64,000 nt of DNA from Chryseobacterium suipulveris (GTDB taxonomy: Bacteria; Bacteroidota; Bacteroidia; Flavobacteriales; Weeksellaceae). Positions 1 through 8,202 of this stretch are shown in pieces. Position 1 is the first letter of the stretch. Each line of letters begins with the position of its first letter. The stretch lies in contig NZ_CP094532.1 in NCBI RefSeq assembly GCF_022811685.1, forward strand, positions 124,001 to 188,000, in the 5' to 3' direction. Under the pieces are notes generated by a model. It saw nothing but the letters and a program-made list of their open reading frames with translations, ran no database searches and was not told the DNA's origin. The position numbers were made by a program, and so were the translations under genes.

Positions 1-823
1 TAGGTTTTAAAGGTAGTCTGGAGTTAACAGTGTTAATCAAAGATTGCATACGCAAATCTGAAAGAAGGAATTTTTCAATTCTATCTTTTAAGGTCTTATT
101 AATCTTCCAACTCTCTGGAATGTTATGGAAAACATCATTTAAAACTTCTTTTAAGTTCACTTGGGAAAGCAAATTTATGAAATCTTTTGATATCTGCAAC
201 TGCTTGTTTTGGGGAATTCTTGATACTATTTGCTTAAATAAATCACTGCTAATCAGTTTATTATTTGCAGAGCATGGTAAAGTACCGCTAAAAATTCCAA
301 TCCTGTCAAATCCTCCAAAAATTGCACCATGATCAATAGGAACAAATCTTATTTTGCCATATTTTTGGTATGCAATAAGGTTATAATTTTCCTGTTTTCT
401 GTCTGTATTTTCAACCCATAAATCAAAAATCGCAATGTGAATCAGGTCTTCAGGATTTTCAATTTGATTGAATAGAGTTTTGGTGCTGTAATTATTTATT
501 TCAGATACTAATGATGCTTCTGCAATTTCTTTTGAACCCCAAGCAGTAACATTTCTTTTCCAACTTTTACTGTAACTAATTTTCTTGTCAATAATATTGG
601 GTGGAATTTCTATGATTGCCTGTTCTGCGTGAGGCAACTTTAGTTTTTTCAGAATTTCTACAGCAACCATTTCATAAACAAGGAGGCATAACTCATCAGT
701 TCTTAATGAATTCAGATATTTGGCAAAATAATTTGAGCCATCATTTGCCTGTACAAATAGAGGGCAATGTCCATCTGTATCAACCTGCTTAATCAAGTAT
801 TCTGCTGAGAGTTTTGGTATCAT
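1..823 (-). CDS. HipA-like kinase domain protein (partial, runs off left edge)
   Basis: An open frame of about 274 codons reads leftward from ATG at 823 to the window edge without a stop. It begins MIPKLSAEYL. The stretch ENTDRKQEN matches the catalytic loop (N-x-D-R-x4-N) of HipA-type protein kinases, and VPIDHGAIFGG matches the metal-binding Asp segment that follows. The N-terminal part (GSNYFAKYL) fits the ATP-binding Lys strand. It looks like the shorter stand-alone HipA_2 type rather than full HipA toxin. It starts 2 bp after the hsdR stop, so it is almost certainly cotranslated with hsdR. A role as a toxin or as an RM-associated kinase is inference; the C-terminus is outside the window. 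Confidence 0.75.
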   Translation of the reverse strand, partial: MIPKLSAEYLIKQVDTDGHCPLFVQANDGSNYFAKYLNSLRTDELCLLVYEMVAVEILKKLKLPHAEQAIIEIPPNIIDKKISYSKSWKRNVTAWGSKEIAEASLVSEINNYSTKTLFNQIENPEDLIHIAIFDLWVENTDRKQENYNLIAYQKYGKIRFVPIDHGAIFGGFDRIGIFSGTLPCSANNKLISSDLFKQIVSRIPQNKQLQISKDFINLLSQVNLKEVLNDVFHNIPESWKINKTLKDRIEKFLLSDLRMQSLINTVNSRLPLKP

Positions 824-825
824 AA

Positions 826-3603
826 CTACGCAACTAATACCTCATTAAGTTCATTAATAATCTCCTCAGTTTCTTCTCCAAATAATTGCCACATCTTACC
901 TAAACCACCATATTCATTAAATGGAGTAAGGTCAAAATCTTCTCTGTCAATATGGAAACTGTTGGAAATATAGTCCTTCATCATTTTGAGCCAGGAAATC
1001 TGTTCTTCAGAAAACCTGTTGTGCTGACCTTCATTTTTCTTGAAAATCCATTTCTGGAATTTTTGGTCAACTGTTTTATCAAAAGGAGTGAGGGTTTCAT
1101 CCAATCCTGCAATTTTTCTAACTAATGAAACCATTGCAGTAAGTTCATTTCTTGGTGAACCTTCTGATTTCTGTAATTTCTGGTAAGCTTCCCAAATCTT
1201 AAATGGAGCCAAAGTTGGCTGTTCCAGGATTAACTTATCATACAGTTCCTTAATCATTTTGTAGGTAAGTTCCCTTCTTCTGTAGGGCTGTGCATAAAAA
1301 AGTTCAAGTGCAGTGATTTCATCTTTATTTTTTTCTATCCATTCTTTGAAAGCATTAATTTTAGATTCTGCATCTTCTTTATGGTCTTTTACCCAACCAA
1401 TATTGGTGGTTTCATCTATGTTGATGTTATCAATTATTTGGTCATATTTTTTTCTTACATCAACAATATAATCCCTTAACTCTGGTGAATGGAAAATAAT
1501 TACTGAATTATCTATCAGTTCTTCATGTCTTTTCTTTATCTCTGCATCTATCTTATCTGGTGACTCTCCAATTAATTCTTCTTTGACCTGTTTTTCAATA
1601 TTTTCTTTGGTGTCTGGGTCATGTGCATTGAGTAGTGCCTTTACCACTTGAGAAATATTCTTACCTTCAGCAAGTTCTGCAAACTTGCTTTTCTCACTCG
1701 CGTTAATCTGCTTATCCAGTCTGATTAACCTGTTGGCTAATGTAGATAGCAGTTCCTCTGAAGAATTATTGCCAATTGCAATATTATTCAGAATATCTTT
1801 CAGTGCCATTCCAGGTTTCTTTTCTAATGGTCTGGAATCTGTTTTATGAGAATTTTCAACGCCAATAGCATCTACAATTACAAAATGGTCTTTGGTGGTT
1901 TTCGCAGATGGTGTTACTTTCCTTAAATCATCCAAAGCAATAGTTCTTGTTCCTCTGCCTTTCATCTGTTCATAGTAACTGCTGCTTCTTACATCTCTCA
2001 TAAACAGGAGAATTTCCAAAGGTTTTATGTCTGTTCCTGTAGCAATCATATCTACAGTGACTGCAATTCTTGGATAATAGTTATTTCTGAACTGGCTTAG
2101 AACTGATTTTGGGTCTTCTTCACTCCTGTAAGTTACTTTTTTACAAAACCTGTTTTCTTCACCAAATTCTTCCCTGACAATATCTATGATATCTTCTGCA
2201 TGGCTGTCAGTTTTTGCAAAAATCAGAGTTTTAGGGATTTCAAAATCACCATTTTTATCTATTCTGTCAGGGAACATTGCAGGAACATTTTCTTTAAAAG
2301 CTCTGATTACTGTCCTTATCTGACTTGGGTTTACAATATCTTTATCTAGCTGATTTCCTGTATATTCCACATCTTCATCAATAGTTTCCCAGAATTTTCT
2401 TCTGGTCAGCCTTTCCCTCATATCTACATTTTCTCCAAATGAAATTTTACTGCCTTCTTTTGTAATTTTAGTTTCAATTGTAAACACATTGTAAGGCACT
2501 AAAACTCCATCTACTACAGCTTTTTCATATCCATAATCTGAAACTACATTTTGGTTAAAATACCCAAAAGTTCTTTTTTCAGGTGTAGCAGTTAGACCAA
2601 CTTGAAATGCATCAAAATAATCTAAAACCTGTTTCCAAAGGTTATAAATACTTCTGTGGCACTCATCTATAACAATAAAATCAAAATATTCTGGTGGGAT
2701 TTTCTCACTGTAAACTACAGGTAAAGGATCTTTACCAAACATGAATTCATTTGGATTTTTTTCCTCTGCACTTTCATCAAGCTCAGTACCTTTCAGAATT
2801 GAATACATCCTCTGAATAGTAGAAATATATACTTGGCTATCATCCGGAATAAAACTGCTTTTCAACAATGTCACTCCATAGAGTTCAGTGAATTTTCTGT
2901 TGTCATCATTGGGCTCATAAGTCATGAACTCTTGTTCTGCCTGTATTCCCAAGTTTCTGGTATCTACTAAAAAGAGAATTCTTTTTGCTTTTGAGTATTT
3001 TAGTAACCTATAGATAAATGTAATAGCAGTAAAAGTTTTTCCTGAACCTGTTGCCATTTGTATTAAAGCTTTAGGTTTTGCTTCTTTAAAAGATTTTTCA
3101 AGATTATTGATTGCATTAATCTGACAATCTCTTAAACCTACTGGAGAAAGGTCAGGTAAATCATGTAATTTTGTCCTTAAGCTTTTTTTGGAAAGCCATT
3201 CCTGCAAAGTTTCAGGTCTATAAAAAGAAAAAATTTCTCTTCCTCTTGGTTTTGGATCCAGATGATTGGTAAATCTTGTGATAGTTCCTGTGCTTTCAAA
3301 AACAAAAGGGAGCATTTCATTATTACAGTATTTCAGTTTTGCAGTAGCATAATCTGTAGACTGTTCTTCTACACCAATAAGCCTGTAACCTTCATCTTCT
3401 TTTTTTGCCTCAATAACTCCTACAGGTTTCCTGTTGATAAAAAGCACATAATCTGCGGGACCTACATCAGTTTGATATTCTCTTACAGCAACTCCTAAAC
3501 CAGCATTAAGGTTTATATTCTTCTTGCCTTGTATAATCCATCCTGAAGCTCTTAAAAGGGCATCAATTTTATCTCTTGCAATTTGTTCAGGATTTTGGTT
3601 CAC
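826..3603 (-). CDS. hsdR: Type I restriction endonuclease subunit R (EcoEI-like)
   Basis: This 925-residue protein is the ATP-dependent translocase and nuclease subunit of a type I restriction system. The N-terminal nuclease core is visible as GPADYVLF followed by VGVIEAKKE, the D...ExK active site. SF2 helicase motifs follow: Walker A ATGSGKTFTA, DECH box, GLTATPE, and the late motifs TGTDI and QMKGRGTRT. The Lys/Glu-rich C-terminal part resembles the EcoEI R C-terminal domain that docks on the methylase. No hsdM or hsdS lies upstream, so they should be further left, beyond the HipA-like gene. The gene lies in an island next to tRNA-Val. Confidence 0.93.
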   Translation of the reverse strand: MNQNPEQIARDKIDALLRASGWIIQGKKNINLNAGLGVAVREYQTDVGPADYVLFINRKPVGVIEAKKEDEGYRLIGVEEQSTDYATAKLKYCNNEMLPFVFESTGTITRFTNHLDPKPRGREIFSFYRPETLQEWLSKKSLRTKLHDLPDLSPVGLRDCQINAINNLEKSFKEAKPKALIQMATGSGKTFTAITFIYRLLKYSKAKRILFLVDTRNLGIQAEQEFMTYEPNDDNRKFTELYGVTLLKSSFIPDDSQVYISTIQRMYSILKGTELDESAEEKNPNEFMFGKDPLPVVYSEKIPPEYFDFIVIDECHRSIYNLWKQVLDYFDAFQVGLTATPEKRTFGYFNQNVVSDYGYEKAVVDGVLVPYNVFTIETKITKEGSKISFGENVDMRERLTRRKFWETIDEDVEYTGNQLDKDIVNPSQIRTVIRAFKENVPAMFPDRIDKNGDFEIPKTLIFAKTDSHAEDIIDIVREEFGEENRFCKKVTYRSEEDPKSVLSQFRNNYYPRIAVTVDMIATGTDIKPLEILLFMRDVRSSSYYEQMKGRGTRTIALDDLRKVTPSAKTTKDHFVIVDAIGVENSHKTDSRPLEKKPGMALKDILNNIAIGNNSSEELLSTLANRLIRLDKQINASEKSKFAELAEGKNISQVVKALLNAHDPDTKENIEKQVKEELIGESPDKIDAEIKKRHEELIDNSVIIFHSPELRDYIVDVRKKYDQIIDNINIDETTNIGWVKDHKEDAESKINAFKEWIEKNKDEITALELFYAQPYRRRELTYKMIKELYDKLILEQPTLAPFKIWEAYQKLQKSEGSPRNELTAMVSLVRKIAGLDETLTPFDKTVDQKFQKWIFKKNEGQHNRFSEEQISWLKMMKDYISNSFHIDREDFDLTPFNEYGGLGKMWQLFGEETEEIINELNEVLVA

Positions 3604-3648
3604 AGAAAATGGTTATTAGACAAAAATAGTTAAAATTGTTGAATAAAA

Positions 3649-3671
3649 AACAGCCCCAAAGTGGGGCTGCA
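3649..3671 (-). terminator. Hairpin terminator after the integrase/DUF3871 remnant
   Basis: The stem CAGCCCC/GGGGCTG with a short loop is followed on the minus strand by a T-run. It lies just after the stop of the DUF3871-like tail and before hsdR, so hsdR probably has its own promoter. Confidence 0.7.
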
Positions 3672-3672
3672 A

Positions 3673-3845
3673 TTAACTCAAAAACCAATGATAATCTGAA
3701 TTACCATTGAGAGTTTTCTGAATACCCTTTGAGAATTCCAAAGCATTCAGATTTCTGTCAAGGAAAGTATCAATGAAAGATGATTTATTTGCCTGTGTGA
3801 ACAATTTAAATACATCCCAAAGATTGATTCTTCCATCTTCTTTTC
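3673..3845 (-). pseudogene. C-terminal remnant resembling DUF3871
   Basis: A second minus frame, different from the integrase frame that overlaps it, ends at TAA 3673-3675. It encodes a tail containing LWDVFKLFTQANKSSF, DTFLDRNLNALEF and a WFLS end. This resembles the conserved C-terminus of DUF3871 proteins, which I know as a family common on Bacteroidota mobile elements. No start codon belongs to it. It seems to be joined to the integrase N-terminus by an internal deletion near 3840-3850. The family name comes from memory of the motif and needs a profile search. Confidence 0.5.
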
Positions 3846-4175
3846 TGCAAAAATTCTAATGGATTTATCATCTTTAATGGTTTCTCCTTTGTATTGCCTG
3901 TAAATGTCCTCCACATTGAAATCTCTACCTTGAACCTTTAGAAATAAAAAAGCCTGATTAATTTCTTGTTTAATCAGGCTCAGTTGAGTATTAATTTGTG
4001 TATTGTCTGTATTAAAAGGAAATGCTTTCTGTTTTTGTGCATTCCAATTTTCAGGATTTATAAAAAGTCCTGTAGAGAACTCCTTTCTTAAATAATCTAA
4101 TGTAATTCTACAGGTTAATGGACATAGATTATTAGAATTCATTTTTGATTTTCTTATATAAAATAGAATTTTCAT
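3747..4175 (-). pseudogene. Truncated tyrosine integrase (arm-binding domain only)
   Basis: The natural start is probably ATG 4175, giving MKILFYIRKSKMN, the typical opening of Bacteroidota phage/ICE integrases. It continues with CRITLDYLRKEFSTGLFINPENW and a helical core-binding-like region. After about residue 110 (near AEKK) the frame passes into sequence unrelated to an integrase and stops. The catalytic domain (R...HxxR...Y) is missing. It lies about 200 bp from tRNA-Val and points away from it. It is the remnant of the recombinase that presumably inserted this island. Confidence 0.8.
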
Positions 4176-4202
4176 TTTACTAGGATTAATCGTGGTTTGA
4201 AT

Positions 4203-4243
4203 GGGACACCTGAAAAATAAATGGGACACCTAAAAGGACACCT
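4203..4243. repeat. Three GGACACCT direct repeats before the integrase remnant
   Basis: GGGACACCT occurs at 4203-4211 and 4223-4231, and GGACACCT at 4236-4243. The first two start 20 bp apart and the last two 12-13 bp apart. They lie between the integrase start and tRNA-Val, where arm-type integrase binding sites are expected. Function is inference. Confidence 0.5.
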
Positions 4244-4342
4244 CAAAAGGCATACTTTTAGGAAATTCAGTAAAATCTGTAGATTTTTTAAGAAAAGTTT
4301 GAATTACTCGTAAACCCTTATAAATAGGGTAGAATACAAACA

Positions 4343-4370
4343 AAAAACTTCAGATTTCTCTGAAGTTTTT
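4343..4370 (-). terminator. Terminator of tRNA-Val
   Basis: A 12-bp perfect stem (AAAAACTTCAGA / TCTGAAGTTTTT) with a 4-nt loop lies just 3' of the leftward tRNA gene, with T-runs on both strands. Confidence 0.75.
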
Positions 4371-4380
4371 CTCTTGAAAG

Positions 4381-4455
4381 TGGGTCCTGAGGGATTCGAA
4401 CCCCCGACCCTCTGGGTGTAAACCAGATGCTCTGAACCAACTGAGCTAAGAACCC
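4381..4455 (-). tRNA. tRNA-Val (anticodon UAC)
   Basis: On the minus strand the acceptor GGGTTCT pairs with AGGACCC. The D arm is GCTC...GAGC. The anticodon stem TCTGG/CCAGA encloses loop TTTACAC, giving anticodon TAC. The T arm contains GGTTCGAATCC. The discriminator is A and CCA is not encoded. The nearby truncated integrase suggests its 3' end served as an attachment site for the island on the left. Confidence 0.95.
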
Positions 4456-4508
4456 TTTCCCGTTATTTGATTTCTCAAATTTTGGTTCGGCAAATATACA
4501 AGGTTTTT

Positions 4509-5747
4509 TTATTTCTGCAAATTTTTTTCTAAAAATTCTCCCACTACAAAGTTGCTGCCGCCGATAAATATCATTTCACCTTTCTTAATATTCTGTTTTG
4601 CAGCGAGATAACCCGACTGCACATCGTCGAAGATTTTGTAAATTATTTTCGATTTTTTTAGCAAATCTTCGTAATCGGAGGGATGTCGGCCGCGATTGAT
4701 CGCGGGTTTCACAAAATAAAACGTCGAGTTGGAAGGAAGGATTCTCAAAACCTCGTCGATTTTTTTGTCTTTCACGAATCCCAAAACGATGTGTTTGGCT
4801 TTCGGAATTTCGTTGAGTTGAGAAAAAACCATTTCTAATCCCGCCTGATTGTGTGCGGTATCGCAGATAATGAGCGGATCTTTTGAAAACTCAAACCAGC
4901 GGCCGATGAAGCCGGTGTTTTTGTGAACATTCAGAAGTCCTTCTTTTAAATGACTATCGGCGATCTCTACTCCGATTTTCCGCAGTTCCTCGACGATCGC
5001 CACTACAACGCGGATGTTTTTTTCCTGATAATTTCCTTTGAGATCAGATTTTAAGTTGGTCTTTATTAAAGTGGCATCAATAAAAGTGGTATTTCTTTCC
5101 TTCGCGGTTGCTTCAATGATTTGCTTCACCATCTCGTTTTCATCTCCTGAAATGATCGGAATATTTTCTTTGATAATCCCAGCTTTTTCCTTTGCAATTT
5201 CCTCAATCGTGTTTCCTAAAATATTCTGGTGGTCGAGCTGCACGTTGGTAATCGCAGAAACCAAAGGTTTGATGATGTTGGTAGAATCTAACCTGCCGCC
5301 TAAACCGACTTCAATGATGGCGAAATCAACTTTTTGCTGTCGGAAGTATTCAAAAGCCATCACGGTCGTAAATTCAAAAAAAGAGGGACGGATTTCTTCG
5401 GGAATATTTCTGAGTTTTTGGATGAATTCATAGACAAACTCTTTGTCACAGTTTTCTCCGTTTATTTTGATTCTTTCGGTGAAATCGATGAGGTGCGGAG
5501 AGTTGTAAAGTCCAGTTTTATAACCGGATTCCTGCAAAACCGACGCGAGCATATTGCTTGTGGAACCTTTTCCGTTGGTTCCGCCGATGTGGATGGTTCT
5601 GATCTCGTTTTGCGGGTTCCCGAAATACTCACAGAGTTTGGTAATGTTCTGAAGTCCCGGTTTATAAGCTTTCTGCCCGTCGACCTGGTAATTCGGCATC
5701 TGCACGAAAAGCCATTGGATTGCTTCCTGATATTGTTCTGAAGTCAT
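4509..5747 (-). CDS. folC: Folylpolyglutamate synthase/dihydrofolate synthase
   Basis: A 412-residue Mur-ligase-like cytosolic enzyme. It adds glutamate to dihydropteroate and tetrahydrofolate using ATP. The P-loop GGTNGKGSTSNML lies near residue 55. NSPHL and the metal-site region EVGLGGRLDSTN follow, as does the second-domain motif ICDTAHNQAGL near residue 290. The length is normal for the family. It is the last gene on the minus strand after exbB-exbD-tonB, separated from tonB by about 255 bp holding a repeat hairpin, so it may be transcribed separately. Confidence 0.93.
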   Translation of the reverse strand: MTSEQYQEAIQWLFVQMPNYQVDGQKAYKPGLQNITKLCEYFGNPQNEIRTIHIGGTNGKGSTSNMLASVLQESGYKTGLYNSPHLIDFTERIKINGENCDKEFVYEFIQKLRNIPEEIRPSFFEFTTVMAFEYFRQQKVDFAIIEVGLGGRLDSTNIIKPLVSAITNVQLDHQNILGNTIEEIAKEKAGIIKENIPIISGDENEMVKQIIEATAKERNTTFIDATLIKTNLKSDLKGNYQEKNIRVVVAIVEELRKIGVEIADSHLKEGLLNVHKNTGFIGRWFEFSKDPLIICDTAHNQAGLEMVFSQLNEIPKAKHIVLGFVKDKKIDEVLRILPSNSTFYFVKPAINRGRHPSDYEDLLKKSKIIYKIFDDVQSGYLAAKQNIKKGEMIFIGGSNFVVGEFLEKNLQK

Positions 5748-5913
5748 AGAGCAAAATTAAATCTAAAAGAATTGACAACAAAATTTTGTTTTATATCGCT
5801 CGCTGAATTAGCAATGACAGCCAAAGAAAATCCTGATTAATTGATCAGTGTAGATTTTTTCCAAAGTACCAGTAAATATTCTATTGTATTCCGAATGTGG
5901 AAGAAATCGTGAA

Positions 5914-5998
5914 CTGCGCCCCGACCTGAGTGGAGCTCTTTTTGTGAGGAGGAACGACGAACAAAAAAGCGGGAACGGAGGGCGGAAAAAGGCGCCCA
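5914..5998. repeat. Dispersed hairpin repeat, family A, copy 1
   Basis: It reads GCCCCGACCTGAGTGGAGCT, then a T-run, a short loop and an A-run, then GCGGGAACGGAGGGCGG and GGCGCCC. The outer ends and the T/A tracts pair to form an imperfect hairpin. A similar element lies at 63650-63743, and a more divergent one at 46805-46889. It sits in the tonB-folC spacer (5748-6002); the rest of that spacer shows no gene. Confidence 0.7.
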
Positions 5999-6002
5999 AA
6001 TA

Positions 6003-6875
6003 TTAAAAAGTAATCCTGTAAGTTCCTGTAGATGAGGTATTTGCTTTTTCGGCTTTCACGTATCTTTTCACCCATTCCACGGAAGTCGAAACCACACAAT
6101 TGTCGGAAACGCCGCCTAATCGCCGCGCAGAAACCACGTTTCCGGCTTTGTCCACGGTATAGCCGATACTGATAGTTCCGCTTGCAGTGCAGTTGTGCGA
6201 CGGTTGTGCGCCGCCTCGACCCATCGTTCCGGGAATGAAGCCGATCAAGTTCCTGTCAACACCGATTTTGCTGTCTCCATTGGAATCGCCACCGAGCGGA
6301 TCACCTGCATTTCCGGTAGTTCCGCTGGTTCCCTGAGTTCCGGTTTTGGTACCTCTTCCTTTGATGAGGTTGCCTATCGCGGCAGTTCCTTTTCCGTCGC
6401 CTGTTCCGGTGTTGGAATTGGGGGTGGTTGCTTTGGAAGTGGCAGTTTTGGTTGTCGTAGTTTTAGTGGGAGTTGCTTTTGCGGTGGTTTTGGTTTCGCT
6501 TACTTTTTCAACTTTCGGTGCGGAAACTTTGGTATTGCTTCCGGTAATGATTTTTTCTTTGGCAGGTTTTGCGGGTTCGGTTACAAGTTCGGGATTTGCT
6601 TCCACGACTTTTTCCTGTACCGGTTCGGGAACGGTGATGTCGGCGGTTGCTGCCAAACTACCTTCCTGGTTTGCAGGTTCTTCCGGATCAGCACCGTTTT
6701 GGTTGTCGCCGAAATTAATGAGCATCGTTGTAATCTGCTCTGGTTTGTGGATGGTTTGCGTGAAGGTGTAGAAAAACATCAGCAGAAAAAGCAACAGCGC
6801 GACCAGAAAAGTGATGACTGCACTTTTCGTTTTGTCTTTTTTCTCGTTTCTAATATGCTGAGCTGCGTATTCCAT
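6003..6875 (-). CDS. tonB: TonB-like energy transducer
   Basis: A 290-residue inner-membrane-anchored periplasmic protein that passes proton-motive energy to TonB-dependent outer-membrane receptors. A cytoplasmic N-terminus is followed by one membrane helix (VITFLVALLLFLLMFFYTF, about 20-38). A long Pro/Lys/Thr/Ala-rich periplasmic linker follows. The C-terminal part includes SGTISIGYTVDKAGNV and ends GTYRITF, the TonB-C-like fold of flavobacterial transducers. It begins directly after the exbD stop with no gap, so the two are coupled. Confidence 0.85.
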   Translation of the reverse strand: MEYAAQHIRNEKKDKTKSAVITFLVALLLFLLMFFYTFTQTIHKPEQITTMLINFGDNQNGADPEEPANQEGSLAATADITVPEPVQEKVVEANPELVTEPAKPAKEKIITGSNTKVSAPKVEKVSETKTTAKATPTKTTTTKTATSKATTPNSNTGTGDGKGTAAIGNLIKGRGTKTGTQGTSGTTGNAGDPLGGDSNGDSKIGVDRNLIGFIPGTMGRGGAQPSHNCTASGTISIGYTVDKAGNVVSARRLGGVSDNCVVSTSVEWVKRYVKAEKANTSSTGTYRITF

Positions 6876-7274
6876 TTATTCTGTCTGTGTCGTTGCAATC
6901 GCCAGATTGTATTTATGAGTTTCCGCAATTCCCATCACAAAAACCACATCTTTGTGTTTGGTGTTTTCGTCTGCACGGATGGTGAACGACGGGTTGCTCT
7001 CGTTTTTCAATGCGTTGACCAGATAATTTTCCAGCTGGTCTTTAGCAATTTCTTTATCGTTTACAAAATACTTGCCGTCTTCTTTGATGGTCACTGTTGA
7101 CGGATCCTGAACGCTCGGATTCGAGGCGTCGGCTTTCGGAAGCTTCACGTCGATCGCGCTTTGCGAAATTGCAGAACTGGTGATCATAAAGAAGATCAGC
7201 AGCAGGAAGATAATGTCCGTCATAGATGCCATACTGAATTCGGCGTTGACTCTGTTTCTGCGTTTTAGTTCCAT
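6876..7274 (-). CDS. exbD: ExbD/TolR biopolymer transport protein
   Basis: I chose ATG 7274 (MELKRRNRVNAEFSMASMTD), the usual ExbD opening; the longer upstream frame reads low-complexity spacer. The product is 132 residues with one transmembrane helix (IIFLLLIFFMITSS). The channel Asp lies in ASMTDIIF just before it. A periplasmic domain contains VTIKEDGKYFVN. It forms the proton-driven motor with ExbB that powers TonB. It is placed exbB-exbD-tonB on the minus strand. Confidence 0.9.
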   Translation of the reverse strand: MELKRRNRVNAEFSMASMTDIIFLLLIFFMITSSAISQSAIDVKLPKADASNPSVQDPSTVTIKEDGKYFVNDKEIAKDQLENYLVNALKNESNPSFTIRADENTKHKDVVFVMGIAETHKYNLAIATTQTE

Positions 7275-7426
7275 TGCAAAATTTTGTTTCAAGTTCCAAG
7301 TTCCAAGTTTGTGGCAAAAATTCACCATTGACTTCCGAAGGAAAATTCACCATTCACATTTGTTTTCTTGGCCCTTTTTCCTTGGCTCTTGGTCCTGTTT
7401 CTTTTCCCCTGTTTCTTGTTTCTTCT
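7275..7426. repeat. Low-complexity degenerate 7-bp repeat spacer between exbB and exbD
   Basis: The 152-bp gap is built of blocks of near-repeated words: CAAGTTC/CAAGTTC, AAAATTCACCATT twice, CTTGGCYCTT-type runs, and TTTCTTT/TGTTTCTTC. The periods look close to 7 bp. No open frame on either strand looks real. Such spacers are unusual inside an operon. Confidence 0.6.
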
Positions 7427-8107
7427 TTAAAGCGGTTTATTCAAAGTATCCAAAAATTCATTCACGTGCGTTTGGATTTTCAGAACCAGTCGGTCCACAT
7501 TCGTAACCAAAAGGTTGTAAAAAAAGTAGGCGGGAATTCCCACAAATAGTCCGACTGCGGTTGTCGCCATCGCCGTGTAGATTCCCGACGCTAGAAGTTT
7601 TGGACTCACCGCACCTGTAACATTTGAGATTTCAAAAAACGCCATAATCATTCCGACCACCGTTCCCAAAAATCCCAACATTGGAGCCGCTCCCGATGCG
7701 GAAGCCAAAATGTTCAGGTTTTTTTCGAGTTTGGAAACCTCCAGTTGTCCCTGGTTCTGCATCGCATTCGAGATATCGGAAATAGGTCGCCCGATTCTTG
7801 CCAAACCTTTCTCGATCATCCTTGCTTCGGGCGAGTCGATGGTTTTGCAGTAATCTACTGCGGTCTGGATTTTACCTTCCTGCACGAAATCTTTAATATT
7901 TTCTAAGAAATTTGGGGTTTCCTTGGATGCTCTCTTGATGAAGAAATACCGTTCCAGGAAAATATAGAGCGCCACAATCCCGGTAAGGAAAATCGCGACC
8001 ATAATCGTGTTTCCGATGATTCCGCCGCTGAAGAGGATTTCCCAAAGAGAGAAGACGTGTTTTTCGGTTGTGGTATTTACAACCTGAGTCGGTGTCTGTA
8101 AAAACAT
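7427..8107 (-). CDS. exbB: MotA/TolQ/ExbB proton channel family protein
   Basis: A 226-residue inner-membrane protein, the stator partner of ExbD. The first membrane helix is TIMVAIFLTGIVALYIFLERYFF (about 35-57). A cytoplasmic helical region follows. The conserved second and third helices include LNILASASGAAPMLGFLGTV, MIMAFFEIS, and GIYTAMATTAVGLFVGIPAYF. It leads the exbB-exbD-tonB cluster. A TAnnTTTG box at 8138-8145 is the likely promoter. Confidence 0.9.
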   Translation of the reverse strand: MFLQTPTQVVNTTTEKHVFSLWEILFSGGIIGNTIMVAIFLTGIVALYIFLERYFFIKRASKETPNFLENIKDFVQEGKIQTAVDYCKTIDSPEARMIEKGLARIGRPISDISNAMQNQGQLEVSKLEKNLNILASASGAAPMLGFLGTVVGMIMAFFEISNVTGAVSPKLLASGIYTAMATTAVGLFVGIPAYFFYNLLVTNVDRLVLKIQTHVNEFLDTLNKPL

Positions 8108-8137
8108 TTTTTAGTTTTTGGTATTAAAAATTAACGG

Positions 8138-8145
8138 CAAAATTA
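8138..8145 (-). promoter_or_regulatory. Probable -7 box of exbB promoter
   Basis: TAATTTTG on the minus strand matches the Bacteroidota TAnnTTTG box, 30 bp ahead of the exbB start. No clean TTTG -33 element is seen at the expected spacing. Confidence 0.5.
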
Positions 8146-8202
8146 CCTTAATATTATCGAATTTAAGGGAGATTATTCAATAAAGTTTGTGTCGGGAAAT
8201 GA

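Noticed and set aside
6195..7100. 301-codon open frame on the plus strand
   Set aside because: It is antisense to tonB and exbD, Gly/Phe/Cys-rich from the reverse of Pro/Thr/Ala codons, and has no plausible start context.
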